From the NCBI GenBank assembly GCA_002786355.1, contig PGCO01000013.1, positions 310,001 to 374,000 on the forward strand: DNA of 64,000 nt. The letters are read 5' to 3'. The notes beneath the pieces were generated by a model that saw nothing but the letters and a program-made list of their open reading frames with translations, had not been told where the DNA came from and made no database searches. The DNA comes from Sediminibacterium sp. FEMGT703S. Its GTDB lineage: Bacteria > Bacteroidota > Bacteroidia > Chitinophagales > Chitinophagaceae. Shown here one piece after another: positions 44,708-54,046 of the stretch; the first letter of the stretch is position 1, and the number at the start of each line of letters is the position of its first letter. The position numbers and the translations under genes were made by a program.

Positions 44708-47221
44708 ATGAATAGCCACAGTATGTCTCAAGCACCCTTTAATATAAAAGGACTTTCTGATCAGGAAGTCCTAAATGCAAGAAATCAGTTTGGCAACAAT
44801 CAATTAACCTTCAAGAAAACCAGTGGATTTATAGAAGCGCTAAAAAGCATTTTTAAAGAACCAATGGTTATTTTATTACTTATTGCAGCAGCAATTTATT
44901 TTATTACGGGTAATATTGGAGATGGTTCTTTTTTGGCAGCTGCCATTATTTTGGTTGCCACTATTTCGCTATTCCAAGATGCTAGAAGCAGGCAGGCGCT
45001 TGACAAATTAAAGGATTTCACACAGCCATTTTGCAAAGTAATTCGAAACCATGAAATAGTATCCATTCATGTAGATGAGCTAGTCATAGGCGATTATCTA
45101 CTGGTTGAAGAGGGCAGTGCAGTTTCAGCAGATGGGACCATTGTCCAATCCAATGATTTCTCTGTAAACGAATCTATTTTAACGGGTGAAACCTTTTCAG
45201 TAAGTAAAACTGTCAACAGCAGTGATAACAAAATTTATAGAGGTACTTACGTAGTAGCAGGCCTAGCAGTTGCAGAAATAACTGCAATTGGTAACGACTC
45301 TAAGTTGGGTAAAATTGGAAAAAGTTTAGAATCAATTGAAGAAGAAAAAACACCCTTAGAAAAACAAATCAATCGATTTGTTCAAAACATGGCAATTATT
45401 GGCACTATAGTTTTTTTAATAGTATGGTTTATCAACTTCAAACAGTCTAATAATTTACTTAACAGCTTGCTCCAAGCACTTACGCTTGCAATGAGTATTT
45501 TACCAGAAGAAATCCCTGTCGCTTTTACCACGTTTATGGCATTAGGCGCATGGCGATTAATGAAAATGGGGATTGTGGTAAAACAAATGAAGACCGTTGA
45601 AACACTTGGAAGCGCAACGGTGATTTGCACAGATAAAACAGGCACACTTACAGAGAATAAAATGAGTATTGGAGCAATTTACAATGCCACACTACAAAAA
45701 ACATTTTTTCCAGAAGAAATAAAAAACAATCAAAAAGAAAATGAGTCATTAGTCAATATTGCTATGTGGGCAAGTGAACCGATACCTTTTGACCCTATGG
45801 AATTGGCACTGCATCAGTTATATAAAGAGCATCATTTAATTGATGAACGCCCTCTTTATAAAATGATACATGAATATCCTTTAGAGGGTAGACCTCCAAT
45901 GATGACGCATATTTTTGAAAATGAAACTGGGCAAAGAATAATTGCTGCAAAAGGAGCTCCTGAAGCAATTCTTTCTTGTTCTAATGCTACTAGTGAAACT
46001 AGATTTGCTACACAAAAAGCCATTAACGAACTTACTGCTGCAGGATTTAGGGTATTAGCTGTTGGAGAAGCGCTGTTTTCTGGAACTGATTTTCCGTCAA
46101 AACAACAAGATTTTATTTTCAATTTATTGGGGGTAATTGCATTTTATGACCCACCAAAAGAAAACATGAAGAATGTATTATCCCAGTTTTATAAAGCAGG
46201 GATACAAGTTAAAATAATTACCGGAGACAATGCAGCGACTACCACTACTGTTGCCAATAAAATAGGATTCAAAGGGGCAGAAAAACAAATTAGTGGGGAA
46301 GAATTGATGTTGCTTTCTGATCAAGATTTAAAAATCAGGGTTGCAGACACAACTATATTCACCCGTATGTTCCCTGAAGCCAAACTTAAAATTATCAATG
46401 CATTAAAAAGCAATAATGAAATTGTTGCCATGACTGGTGACGGTGTAAACGATGGGCCTGCATTAAAAGCAGCTCATATTGGAATTGCGATGGGAAAAAA
46501 AGGAACAGAAATAGCGAAGCAAGCAGCATCGCTTATTTTAATTGACGACGACCTTGCTAAAATGGTAGATGCAGTGGCAATGGGTAGGAAAATATATACC
46601 AACTTAAAAAAAGCAATTCAATATATCATTTCTATTCACATTCCAATTGTGCTTACTGTATTTATTCCCCTTGCGTTAGGCTGGATTTACCCCAATATTT
46701 TTACACCCGTACACGTCATTTTCCTTGAATTAATTATGGGACCAACCTGCTCTATCATTTATGAAAATGAACCCATCGAAAAGAATTCGATGACACAGTT
46801 ACCAAGACCGTTTACCAGTACCTTTTTTAGCTGGAAAGAACTTGCAACTAGTATTGTACAAGGATTAGCAATTACCGTTGGTACATTATACACTTACCAA
46901 TATACTGTTAGCAATGGTTTCGACTTAAATACTACTAGAACCATGGTATTTTGTTGTTTAGTATTTGCGAATATTTTTTTAACCCTAGAGAATAGATCCT
47001 TCTATTTTTCAATATTTACTACCATCCGCTATAAAAACAACCTTGTAATTTGGATGATTTTAATTACCCTGTTATTATTACTCGCGCTAATTTATATAGC
47101 ACCCTTTGCTGCTTTTTTTGATTTCAAATCAATTAGTATTAGTGAATTAGCCATTTGTTTTGCTGCAGGAAGTATATCTGTACTTTGGTATGAAATCATT
47201 AAGCTAATCAAGAGAAGCTAA
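44708..47221 (+). CDS. Cation-translocating P-type ATPase (P2-like)
   Basis: 837 residues. The actuator motif is LTGETFS (~157), the phosphorylation site CTDKTGTLT (Asp ~308), nucleotide domain KGAPEAIL, and hinge TGDGVNDGPALKAAHIGIAMG (~577). The TM4 site reads PEEIP, in place of PEGLP of Ca2+ pumps. About ten membrane helices are visible. It resembles SERCA/PMR1-type P2 pumps; the ion (Ca2+, Mg2+ or H+) is not decided by sequence. It follows the truncated glycosyltransferase by 11 bp. Confidence 0.92.
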   Translation: MNSHSMSQAPFNIKGLSDQEVLNARNQFGNNQLTFKKTSGFIEALKSIFKEPMVILLLIAAAIYFITGNIGDGSFLAAAIILVATISLFQDARSRQALDKLKDFTQPFCKVIRNHEIVSIHVDELVIGDYLLVEEGSAVSADGTIVQSNDFSVNESILTGETFSVSKTVNSSDNKIYRGTYVVAGLAVAEITAIGNDSKLGKIGKSLESIEEEKTPLEKQINRFVQNMAIIGTIVFLIVWFINFKQSNNLLNSLLQALTLAMSILPEEIPVAFTTFMALGAWRLMKMGIVVKQMKTVETLGSATVICTDKTGTLTENKMSIGAIYNATLQKTFFPEEIKNNQKENESLVNIAMWASEPIPFDPMELALHQLYKEHHLIDERPLYKMIHEYPLEGRPPMMTHIFENETGQRIIAAKGAPEAILSCSNATSETRFATQKAINELTAAGFRVLAVGEALFSGTDFPSKQQDFIFNLLGVIAFYDPPKENMKNVLSQFYKAGIQVKIITGDNAATTTTVANKIGFKGAEKQISGEELMLLSDQDLKIRVADTTIFTRMFPEAKLKIINALKSNNEIVAMTGDGVNDGPALKAAHIGIAMGKKGTEIAKQAASLILIDDDLAKMVDAVAMGRKIYTNLKKAIQYIISIHIPIVLTVFIPLALGWIYPNIFTPVHVIFLELIMGPTCSIIYENEPIEKNSMTQLPRPFTSTFFSWKELATSIVQGLAITVGTLYTYQYTVSNGFDLNTTRTMVFCCLVFANIFLTLENRSFYFSIFTTIRYKNNLVIWMILITLLLLLALIYIAPFAAFFDFKSISISELAICFAAGSISVLWYEIIKLIKRS

Positions 47222-47223
47222 AT

Positions 47224-47254
47224 AAAAAACCCTTGCTACAAATGTAACAAGGGT
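47224..47254 (-). terminator. Rho-independent terminator of the OmpA gene
   Basis: On the minus strand a stem ACCCTTG... (one internal mismatch, about 11 bp) closes a short AT-rich loop and is followed by TTTTTTA. It lies 32 nt beyond the OmpA-like stop. It overlaps the 3' end of the convergent ATPase gene and may also serve as its end point. Confidence 0.72.
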
Positions 47255-47285
47255 GCCTCAATCAACAAACTGTACTAAACAATCT

Positions 47286-49271
47286 TTAATTAGTTGGAAT
47301 AATATCTATGATAACTGTTCTATTATAAAATCGCTCTTCTGGAAATTTATTTTCAAAGGGCGCATTGGCAACTTCTGCACCAAAGCCATACACTTCAAAT
47401 TTAACATCACGTTTACCCAAACGATTGGTGGCACGCTCCAAAATTATTTTAGTTGTTTCTGCTCTATTATGAGACAATTGGTGATTGTATTTATCGTCAC
47501 CAATGATATCTGTATGACCGTGAATAATGGCAGTTCCATTATCAGGAATCAAAGGTGCTACAACTTCAGTAAGAAATTTTTCATACGCTGCTATTGCATC
47601 TGATTTATCAAAATCAAACAATATGCTGTAACGTAATCCTTCTTGTTTCAAACTTTCAGACTTAGCTACACTAACTGAACTCTCTCTTTTGATTATTTCA
47701 CCTGATTTAGTAGTCCCAAACATGGTTACTTGATAATTTTTAGAGGCATTGTTTCCAAGAATTGTTTTTCCGGGAACAGAACCTTGATCCAAATAATAAG
47801 GACCATGATTTTGTACTACACCCGCTTCGTCTTTTAATTCTACTCTCCAAGAATTCAATAACTCTGTAGCCCCCTTGTTAGTAAAAATCACATAAGTGTC
47901 TAATGGGTCTTCCTGATATGATTTAATTTGAACAGGCTTAAGAAAAGGTGATGTAGCGCCGCCCACTTCTAACAACATTTCCGAAGAATTACTGGTAATA
48001 TCAACTCTTCTATCGCCTTCCCTTAATAAATCTAGTTCTTTGGTTCCTCCAGGTTGCTCAGATGGAATAACTGGTTTATCTCTTCCTTCTGTTGTTATTC
48101 TTGATGAAGTGATATCAAAATTGTTCACTAAGTATTGCTTGATATTCTCTGCCATCAATCTGCCTTCGGCAGGATCTTTATCTGCTGCACCGGTTAATAC
48201 AATGGAAGTATTGGGATTATTTCGCATTCTATCGCCCATAATGTTTAAAATATTGTAATAAACATTTAGTTGTCGTGCAGACCTTCCATTATTTAAATTA
48301 CTTGGTTGTTGTTCTTGCAAACCTGATTCCTTAAAATCAACTGAAGCTGTTTTATCTAGTTGAATATATCTTGAAGGAATTGAACTTGAACCCATGTTAA
48401 AAAAGACTGAGTTGCGCAAAGGAAATATTTCTTTTACTTGTCTTTCCGCAGGTACAATTTTAGGTGCCCTAACAGAAAACTGAAGGTTAGATTCTTTCAC
48501 AGTTACTATCCTCACTACTTCCACAGGTGCCATAGGCGTTTGTTTTAATGCGGCTGGTGCAGCAACTTTTCCAAACTTCAATGCAAGACCAGCTCTAATG
48601 GTATACATATCCCATGTTTCTACTGTTCTTGGTGCTTGAAATAAATTGGTTTGAAAAGAAGCAAAAGGAGAAAGCGTAACCTGACTAGGATTGGTTTTTT
48701 TAGATAAGGGAATATCAATTCCGGCACCTGCTTGAGCAGATAACATTGTTTTTCTGATATCACTAAAGTCTCCTCTTTGGTCTATTTGCTTATCTTGAAC
48801 ATAAACAAAATCTTTATTGATATTGATACCAATAGTGGGGCCCGCAAATAAATAAAAGGCAGAGGAAAATGGTGCTAATCTCAAACTAGGCTCAATAGAG
48901 AAATAGCTCAAATTGGTTGATAAATCAGCAGGGCAATTACAAGGCGCCATTACTTGATTAAATCGAGCACTGCGATTATCGTAAGCCAAGTTTAGCATAA
49001 ACCCAACTACTTTATTAGGGCGATATTCCAATAAGAAAGATGCATATGGTCGCACGCTTTTACCTTTATGAAATGCAGTAGGCACTGTGGTAGCTGCATT
49101 CAACATTTGAGTTGTTCCATTGTACTGATTAATATTAGCCGCTACAGAGTATCCAAACCACCACTTAGGTTGTACTCTTTTTTCTGTTTGTGCTAATATT
49201 GCTGTATAGCTGATGAGTAATCCAAACAACAAGAAGACTGTTTTTGAATGATTATTTTTGAAGTGTATCAT
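47286..49271 (-). CDS. OmpA-family outer membrane protein with two OmpA-like domains
   Basis: 661 residues with a Sec signal (TVFLLFGLLISYTAILAQ). Residues ~30-235 look like an outer membrane beta-barrel (GFMLNLAYDNRSARF, FYLFAGPTIGINI). A first OmpA-like segment (~330-430) shows NTSIVLTGAADKDPAEGRLMAENIKQYLV and RREVD-like EGDRRVDI. The classical OmpA domain is at ~545-661 (ILFDFDKSDAIAAYEKF, IIHGHTDIIGDDKYNHQLSHNRAETT, NRTVIIDI), which should bind peptidoglycan. The gene follows the ice-binding lipoprotein gene by 30 bp. Confidence 0.87.
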   Translation of the reverse strand: MIHFKNNHSKTVFLLFGLLISYTAILAQTEKRVQPKWWFGYSVAANINQYNGTTQMLNAATTVPTAFHKGKSVRPYASFLLEYRPNKVVGFMLNLAYDNRSARFNQVMAPCNCPADLSTNLSYFSIEPSLRLAPFSSAFYLFAGPTIGININKDFVYVQDKQIDQRGDFSDIRKTMLSAQAGAGIDIPLSKKTNPSQVTLSPFASFQTNLFQAPRTVETWDMYTIRAGLALKFGKVAAPAALKQTPMAPVEVVRIVTVKESNLQFSVRAPKIVPAERQVKEIFPLRNSVFFNMGSSSIPSRYIQLDKTASVDFKESGLQEQQPSNLNNGRSARQLNVYYNILNIMGDRMRNNPNTSIVLTGAADKDPAEGRLMAENIKQYLVNNFDITSSRITTEGRDKPVIPSEQPGGTKELDLLREGDRRVDITSNSSEMLLEVGGATSPFLKPVQIKSYQEDPLDTYVIFTNKGATELLNSWRVELKDEAGVVQNHGPYYLDQGSVPGKTILGNNASKNYQVTMFGTTKSGEIIKRESSVSVAKSESLKQEGLRYSILFDFDKSDAIAAYEKFLTEVVAPLIPDNGTAIIHGHTDIIGDDKYNHQLSHNRAETTKIILERATNRLGKRDVKFEVYGFGAEVANAPFENKFPEERFYNRTVIIDIIPTN

Positions 49272-49301
49272 AAAATATATTTAAATAAATAGTTAGAGAG
49301 T

Positions 49302-52058
49302 TTATTGAACATTAATGGTTGTGTTAACTAACGTTACAGATGCGTTTAAAGAGAGCGCTCTGCCGTTTAATACGGTCTGAGTTGCGTTACCTGCTGTTGA
49401 AAAAGTAACTCCAGCAGAAGCAATGATTGTTCCAACCATTACTCCCCCGCCTGCTCCATTGATTGTAGCAGCACTACCCACATGCCAAAACACATTTTTA
49501 GGTTGGCCACCATTAATCATGATAACCGATTTAGCTCCAGTTGGTCCTGCAATACCAACGGTTAATCCTGCAGCAGTTTGAAATATCCAAACAGCATTTG
49601 GATCACCTTGTGCATCAAGCGTTAAATTGCCATTGCTGATATTGAATGTTCCACTTGCAGATTTATAAATACCCGGCGCAAGTGTTAATCCACCTAATTC
49701 TCCAGCTCCAGGGTCAATACCACCTGGCTTAGCTGCTGGCGCAGTACTTAAGTATAATGCATTGGCATCAGCTAGCCCTTGTGCTGCAATAACAGCGGAA
49801 GCTGCAGAACCCGGTGCTGGCGGTGCTGTATGAATTCTACCATTCACTCTTCCGATATTTAATGGAGTTTCTGTGTACACATCTCCTGTAATCATATCAT
49901 GAAAACCAGTGATTAAAGTAGAAGCGGCTGTTGTTCCAATACCTCCATTATTAATCACAGTATTTAATCCTTGATTGGTAATTCCTGCGCTTCCACCAAA
50001 TACACCAAACACAATTAATGTAGGAGGAATCACTGGGGGAATTACCACAGGAAGGATTGTAGTAAATGTCCAGATATAATTACTAGCGATTGTATTACCA
50101 GCAACATCCTTAGCTGCAGTTGTAATTGTACCAGTGTATAATGTATTTTCTGCAAGATTACTTGTAGGTACAAAAGTTGCTACAACTCCTGAATAAGAAA
50201 CTGAACCAGGAATAACAGTAGAACCATTTTTTACCAAGAAGCTAGTATTACTAATTGAACTAGGATCCATATTTTCACTAAAAGTTGCAGTAATCACTTT
50301 ATTTAAAGACACGCCTGTTGCACCATTGCTAGGGTCTGTAGAAAGCACGGTTGGTTTAATGATATCTGCTAATGGAAGAGTAGTAAAAGTCCAACTGTAA
50401 TCAGTTGCTAATGTATTACCAACCATATCCTTAGCTGCAGTTGTAATTGTTCCCGTATATAAAGTACCACTAGCAAGATTATTAGTAGGAACAAAAGTTG
50501 CTACACGGCCTGTATATGTAACTGTACCTGGAACATTTGTAGAAGCATTTTTAACTAAGAAGCTAGCATTACTTATAGAACTAGGATCCATGTCTTCGCT
50601 AAACGTTGCAGTAATCACCTTATTTAACGGCACATTGGTTGCACCATTAGTAGGGTCTGTAGAAAGCACGGTTGGTTTAATTATATCTATAGTAGTAAAA
50701 TTCCAATTATAATCCACTGCCAATGTATTGCCTACCACGTCTCTAGCACCAATAGTAATTGTTCCCGTATATAAAGTACCACTAGCAAGATTACTAGTAG
50801 GAACAAAAGTTGCTACACGACCTGAGTAGGTAACTGTGCCAGGAATAGTTGCGGAACCATTTTTTACCAAGAAAGTAGTAGTATTTATAGAAGTGGAATC
50901 CATATTCTCACTAAATGTTGCAGTAAGCACTTTGTTTACTGGCACACTCAAAGTTCCATTGGTAGGATCAGTAGCTATTACTGTTGGTCTTATTGCATCC
51001 AATAAAACACCTGTTCTAAATGTCCAAGTATAATTACTCGCAGTTGCATTTCCAGAAGAATCTCTAACCCCTGTAGTAATAGTAGCGGTATATAAGGTAT
51101 TCGGGAGCAATAAAACTGAAGGTTTAAAAGCAGCAGTGTTACCTGAATAAGTAATTGTTCCTGATATTGGAGTTGTTCCGTCACTCAATAAGAAAGTAGC
51201 TGAATTCATGGTTAAAGGATTCATTACTTTACTAAAGCTTGCCGTAATTACTTTATTCAACATCACATCTGTTGCTCCATCAACCGGACTAGTTGAAACA
51301 ACAATAGGTATTGTGCCTGTTGCAAAGCTCCAAGTGTAATCGGCAATCATTGCATTGCCAGCTAAGTCTTTAGATGTTTTAACAATTGTGGCAGTATAAA
51401 CCGTATTCTCCAAGAAAGGAGCAACGGGCGTAAATGTAGCAGTAGTACCACTATAAGTAACACCACCTGGAATAAGCGTAGTTCCTTGCTTTAAAATAAA
51501 GCTACTAGTATTAATAGTTGCTGCGTTCATGCCAGTGCTAAATGTTGCTGAAACAATTTTCGCAAGCCCAACATTTGCTGCATTATTGACTGGATCAGTT
51601 GAAACAACGGTTGGAACAGCACCTGTATTAAAGGACCAAACATAATTTTGAATCATCGAACTTTTTAAATTATCCTTCGCACCCGTAGTAATTGTTGCAG
51701 TATAAACTGTATTACTTTTAAGGGGCACTGAAGGAGTAAAGCTGGCTGTACTGCCAGTGTAACTAACAGCACCAGAAACCAAAACAGTTCCTTCTTGCAA
51801 CAAGAAAGTACTATTATTAATAGTAGCTGGATTCATTGGCTCATTAAATGTTGCTGCAATTACTTTAGTAGTAGGTACATTAATTGCGCCCGCAATAGGG
51901 TCTGTAGCAATTACTTCAGGGCAAAGTGCAGTGGTACCTGTTTCTTCCACTCCTTTTTTGCAACCCATACTAAATAATAAGAAGACCATCAATAATGTTA
52001 TGGTCGGACTAAAGAGTGCCTTTAGTCTTTTCGGTAAAAATGTAAAAGTGCTTTTCAT
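49302..52058 (-). CDS. Surface lipoprotein with six Ig-like (Big_5/SbsA) repeats and a C-terminal ice-binding DUF3494 domain
   Basis: 918 residues. A hydrophobic stretch with lipobox FSMGC (~Cys33) marks a lipoprotein. Six Ig-like repeats of ~103-107 residues follow, each opening with V-x-S/A-T-D/S-P and carrying V-I-T-A-T-F-S-E-x-M-D-type and Y-T-A/G-T-I-T segments. Residues ~675-918 form a DUF3494 domain (FGVFGGSAGITNQG, LTLAPGIYKS, WIFQTAAGLTVG, NVFWHVGSAATI, GTIIASAGVTF), known from bacterial and fungal ice-binding proteins. The layout suggests an ice- or crystal-binding tip on a stalk, anchored to the outer membrane. It is followed by the OmpA gene. Confidence 0.92.
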   Translation of the reverse strand: MKSTFTFLPKRLKALFSPTITLLMVFLLFSMGCKKGVEETGTTALCPEVIATDPIAGAINVPTTKVIAATFNEPMNPATINNSTFLLQEGTVLVSGAVSYTGSTASFTPSVPLKSNTVYTATITTGAKDNLKSSMIQNYVWSFNTGAVPTVVSTDPVNNAANVGLAKIVSATFSTGMNAATINTSSFILKQGTTLIPGGVTYSGTTATFTPVAPFLENTVYTATIVKTSKDLAGNAMIADYTWSFATGTIPIVVSTSPVDGATDVMLNKVITASFSKVMNPLTMNSATFLLSDGTTPISGTITYSGNTAAFKPSVLLLPNTLYTATITTGVRDSSGNATASNYTWTFRTGVLLDAIRPTVIATDPTNGTLSVPVNKVLTATFSENMDSTSINTTTFLVKNGSATIPGTVTYSGRVATFVPTSNLASGTLYTGTITIGARDVVGNTLAVDYNWNFTTIDIIKPTVLSTDPTNGATNVPLNKVITATFSEDMDPSSISNASFLVKNASTNVPGTVTYTGRVATFVPTNNLASGTLYTGTITTAAKDMVGNTLATDYSWTFTTLPLADIIKPTVLSTDPSNGATGVSLNKVITATFSENMDPSSISNTSFLVKNGSTVIPGSVSYSGVVATFVPTSNLAENTLYTGTITTAAKDVAGNTIASNYIWTFTTILPVVIPPVIPPTLIVFGVFGGSAGITNQGLNTVINNGGIGTTAASTLITGFHDMITGDVYTETPLNIGRVNGRIHTAPPAPGSAASAVIAAQGLADANALYLSTAPAAKPGGIDPGAGELGGLTLAPGIYKSASGTFNISNGNLTLDAQGDPNAVWIFQTAAGLTVGIAGPTGAKSVIMINGGQPKNVFWHVGSAATINGAGGGVMVGTIIASAGVTFSTAGNATQTVLNGRALSLNASVTLVNTTINVQ
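50045..51930 (-). repeat. Six tandem ~310-bp coding repeats (Ig-like modules)
   Basis: Repeat openings fall near 51920, 51610, 51300, 50980, 50670 and 50350, about 308-321 bp apart. The last three copies are very alike at DNA level: the 27-nt stretch containing AAAGCACGGTTGG recurs near 50335 and 50655, and one with GTATATAAAGTACCACTAGC recurs near 50455 and 50765. The first three are more diverged. Confidence 0.85.
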
Positions 52059-52245
52059 ATTTTGAAAAATTAATTACCCAAATTTTCAAATTTTAAAAAG
52101 CGAACTAATTACACAATTGATACTGTTAATTACAAAAATCACAGAAAAAAATAAACATGTGAATGATGTAATGAATAAGACAAATAGTATAATATCTAAT
52201 CAAATAAAATGGCCAACCTTGCATGCATTACTAGAAAAAAAAATT

Positions 52246-52734
52246 ATGAAAAAGAACATTTTAATTGTAGCAATCATTTTATGTGCTGTTAGCATATATT
52301 CTACTACGAATGCACAGTCTTACAAAACCGGCTTAGGTTTAAGATTTGGCGGATTAACAAGTGGATTAACTTTGAAGCATTTCACTAATCCAACAACGGC
52401 TTTAGAAGGAATAGTTAGTTTAGGCAGACAAAGTGTAGTGGTAACAGGCCTTTACGAAAAGCATGCACCATTAGGTGGAGCTGGTAGTGCAAAAATATTT
52501 TATGGTTTTGGAGGTCACCTCGGATTTTTCCAAGATGGTGGCAGATATTACTATAATGACAATAGAATCTATACCGCTTCAACTGTGGTAGGTGTCGACG
52601 GAATCCTTGGATTAGACTTTAAACTAAATAAAGCACCCATCAATATTAGTATGGACATTAAACCATTCGTTGACTTTTTTGGAGGCAACTATTTTTATAT
52701 GGATGGAGGTCTTAGCGTAAGATATACATTTTAA
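52246..52734 (+). CDS. Small outer membrane beta-barrel-like protein
   Basis: 162 residues from the Met at 52246, which starts a Sec signal (MKKNILIVAIILCAVSIYSTTNAQ). The mature part alternates beta-strands typical of an eight-strand barrel (TGLGLRFGGLTSGLTLKHF, IFYGFGGHLGFFQDGG, INISMDIKPFVDFFGG) and ends in the aromatic LSVRYTF, a common outer membrane signature. The open frame reaches 52117 but the extra 43 residues would hide the signal. It lies divergent from the ice-binding lipoprotein gene, and may share a regulatory region with it. Confidence 0.78.
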   Translation: MKKNILIVAIILCAVSIYSTTNAQSYKTGLGLRFGGLTSGLTLKHFTNPTTALEGIVSLGRQSVVVTGLYEKHAPLGGAGSAKIFYGFGGHLGFFQDGGRYYYNDNRIYTASTVVGVDGILGLDFKLNKAPINISMDIKPFVDFFGGNYFYMDGGLSVRYTF

Positions 52735-52741
52735 TAAACAA

Positions 52742-54034
52742 TTATCTTAACGTACTGGCATCAACTCTTGTGGGAGTTTCTTTCCCACTGATGATTCCTC
52801 TAGCACTTAAAGCAATAGATCGGATGATCTGAGTCATATTCGGAATATCGATGGTACTTAGTTCATCCGATGCTTTATGATAATAAGGGTCTACGTCAAT
52901 TTTAGTAGTTGAAATAGTATGTGCAGGCACACCCAATCTAGCTAATGTGGCATTGTCTGAACGATAAAATAAATTCTGACTGGTATAAGGATCAGGATAG
53001 AAAGTAAAGTTGGTTCCTGTCAAGTTTCCCTGCAGAATTTTACCCATATCCGTTTTTTCATATCCTGTAATAAAAGCACTGTTTTTACCCCACTTACTTT
53101 CACTACCAATCATTTCAATATTGAACATTGCTTTTACATCTAAAGGATTAAACTGCTTTGAAAAATACTGAGACCCATATCCACCTACTTCTTCCGCGGT
53201 AAAAGCAACAAAAATCAAGGTGCGTTCATTGTTTTTTGCAGCAGCATAATATTTTGCCAACAACATCATAGCTGTAGTTCCTGCAGCATCATCATTAGCA
53301 CCATTATAAATTGAATCATTATTCACCATATTTCTGGTATTGATTCCTAAATGGTCGTAGTGACCAGAAAAAATCACGTATTCGTTCGGTAATTTTTTTC
53401 CTGGAATCATACCCACTACATTGGCTAAAGGCATTTCTTGAATTTCGTGCTTCGCATCAATAGTTACCGACTTAATCGCTGTTTCAGAAGTCAAGATAAA
53501 AACAACCGACTTATCAGAATAAAACATATTTCCTTTTAGCTGAGCCAACCTTCCGAAAGTACTAGTAAAGGAAGTGTCAACCAATACAATCATATTTTTT
53601 GTTAATCCACTGTATTTGCGTGCCTCTCCAAATAAGTTAGCCCCTTTTGCAATAACAGCCACTTCATAACCTGATTTTTCAGTAACCTGCAAATCTTTAC
53701 TACAGGTTACAGCCATGATTTGCTTGGTGTCTAAAGCCGATTCATTGAGCACACCAGACGCACTGATGAACTTCGGTCTAATCATAGCAAAAGACTGTAG
53801 AAAACTATTACTTCCTTTTAAAGGTTGTATTCCATAAGATTTGAATTCGGCGGCAATGAATGCAGCAGCTTTATCTATCCCTTTAGTAAAAGTTCTTCGA
53901 CCTTCCATTTCATCAGAAGCCAATGTACCAACTACTCTTTGCACTTCGGCATCTGTAATAATCGTTTGTAAGTCCTGTGCTTTAGCAGCTATCATCAATC
54001 CCAACAAACAAAAGGAAACAAAAAACTTTTTCAT
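52742..54034 (-). CDS. Secreted M28-family zinc peptidase
   Basis: 430 residues with a Sec signal (MKKFFVSFCLLGLMIAAKAQ). The M28 metal ligands are seen in VIFSGHYDHLGI (His, Asp context), GANDDAAGTTAMM (bridging Asp), FVAFTAEEVGGYGS (Glu/Glu pair) and a later His in YYHKASDE. A PA-like insert appears to lie at ~100-200. Aminopeptidase or carboxypeptidase activity on peptides in the periplasm is likely. It is followed (minus strand upstream) by the LytTR regulator gene, which ends 12 bp earlier. Confidence 0.88.
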   Translation of the reverse strand: MKKFFVSFCLLGLMIAAKAQDLQTIITDAEVQRVVGTLASDEMEGRRTFTKGIDKAAAFIAAEFKSYGIQPLKGSNSFLQSFAMIRPKFISASGVLNESALDTKQIMAVTCSKDLQVTEKSGYEVAVIAKGANLFGEARKYSGLTKNMIVLVDTSFTSTFGRLAQLKGNMFYSDKSVVFILTSETAIKSVTIDAKHEIQEMPLANVVGMIPGKKLPNEYVIFSGHYDHLGINTRNMVNNDSIYNGANDDAAGTTAMMLLAKYYAAAKNNERTLIFVAFTAEEVGGYGSQYFSKQFNPLDVKAMFNIEMIGSESKWGKNSAFITGYEKTDMGKILQGNLTGTNFTFYPDPYTSQNLFYRSDNATLARLGVPAHTISTTKIDVDPYYHKASDELSTIDIPNMTQIIRSIALSARGIISGKETPTRVDASTLR

Positions 54035-54046
54035 ATTTCAATAAAT

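Noticed and set aside
47253-47603. 116-residue plus-strand open frame
   Set aside because: It lies entirely opposite the OmpA-like gene, which has clear domains; its composition (many N, C, I, F) is that of an antisense shadow.
49302-52058. Regular repeats considered as a CRISPR-like or satellite array
   Set aside because: Spacing of ~310 bp and a continuous reading frame with Ig-like character show coding repeats.
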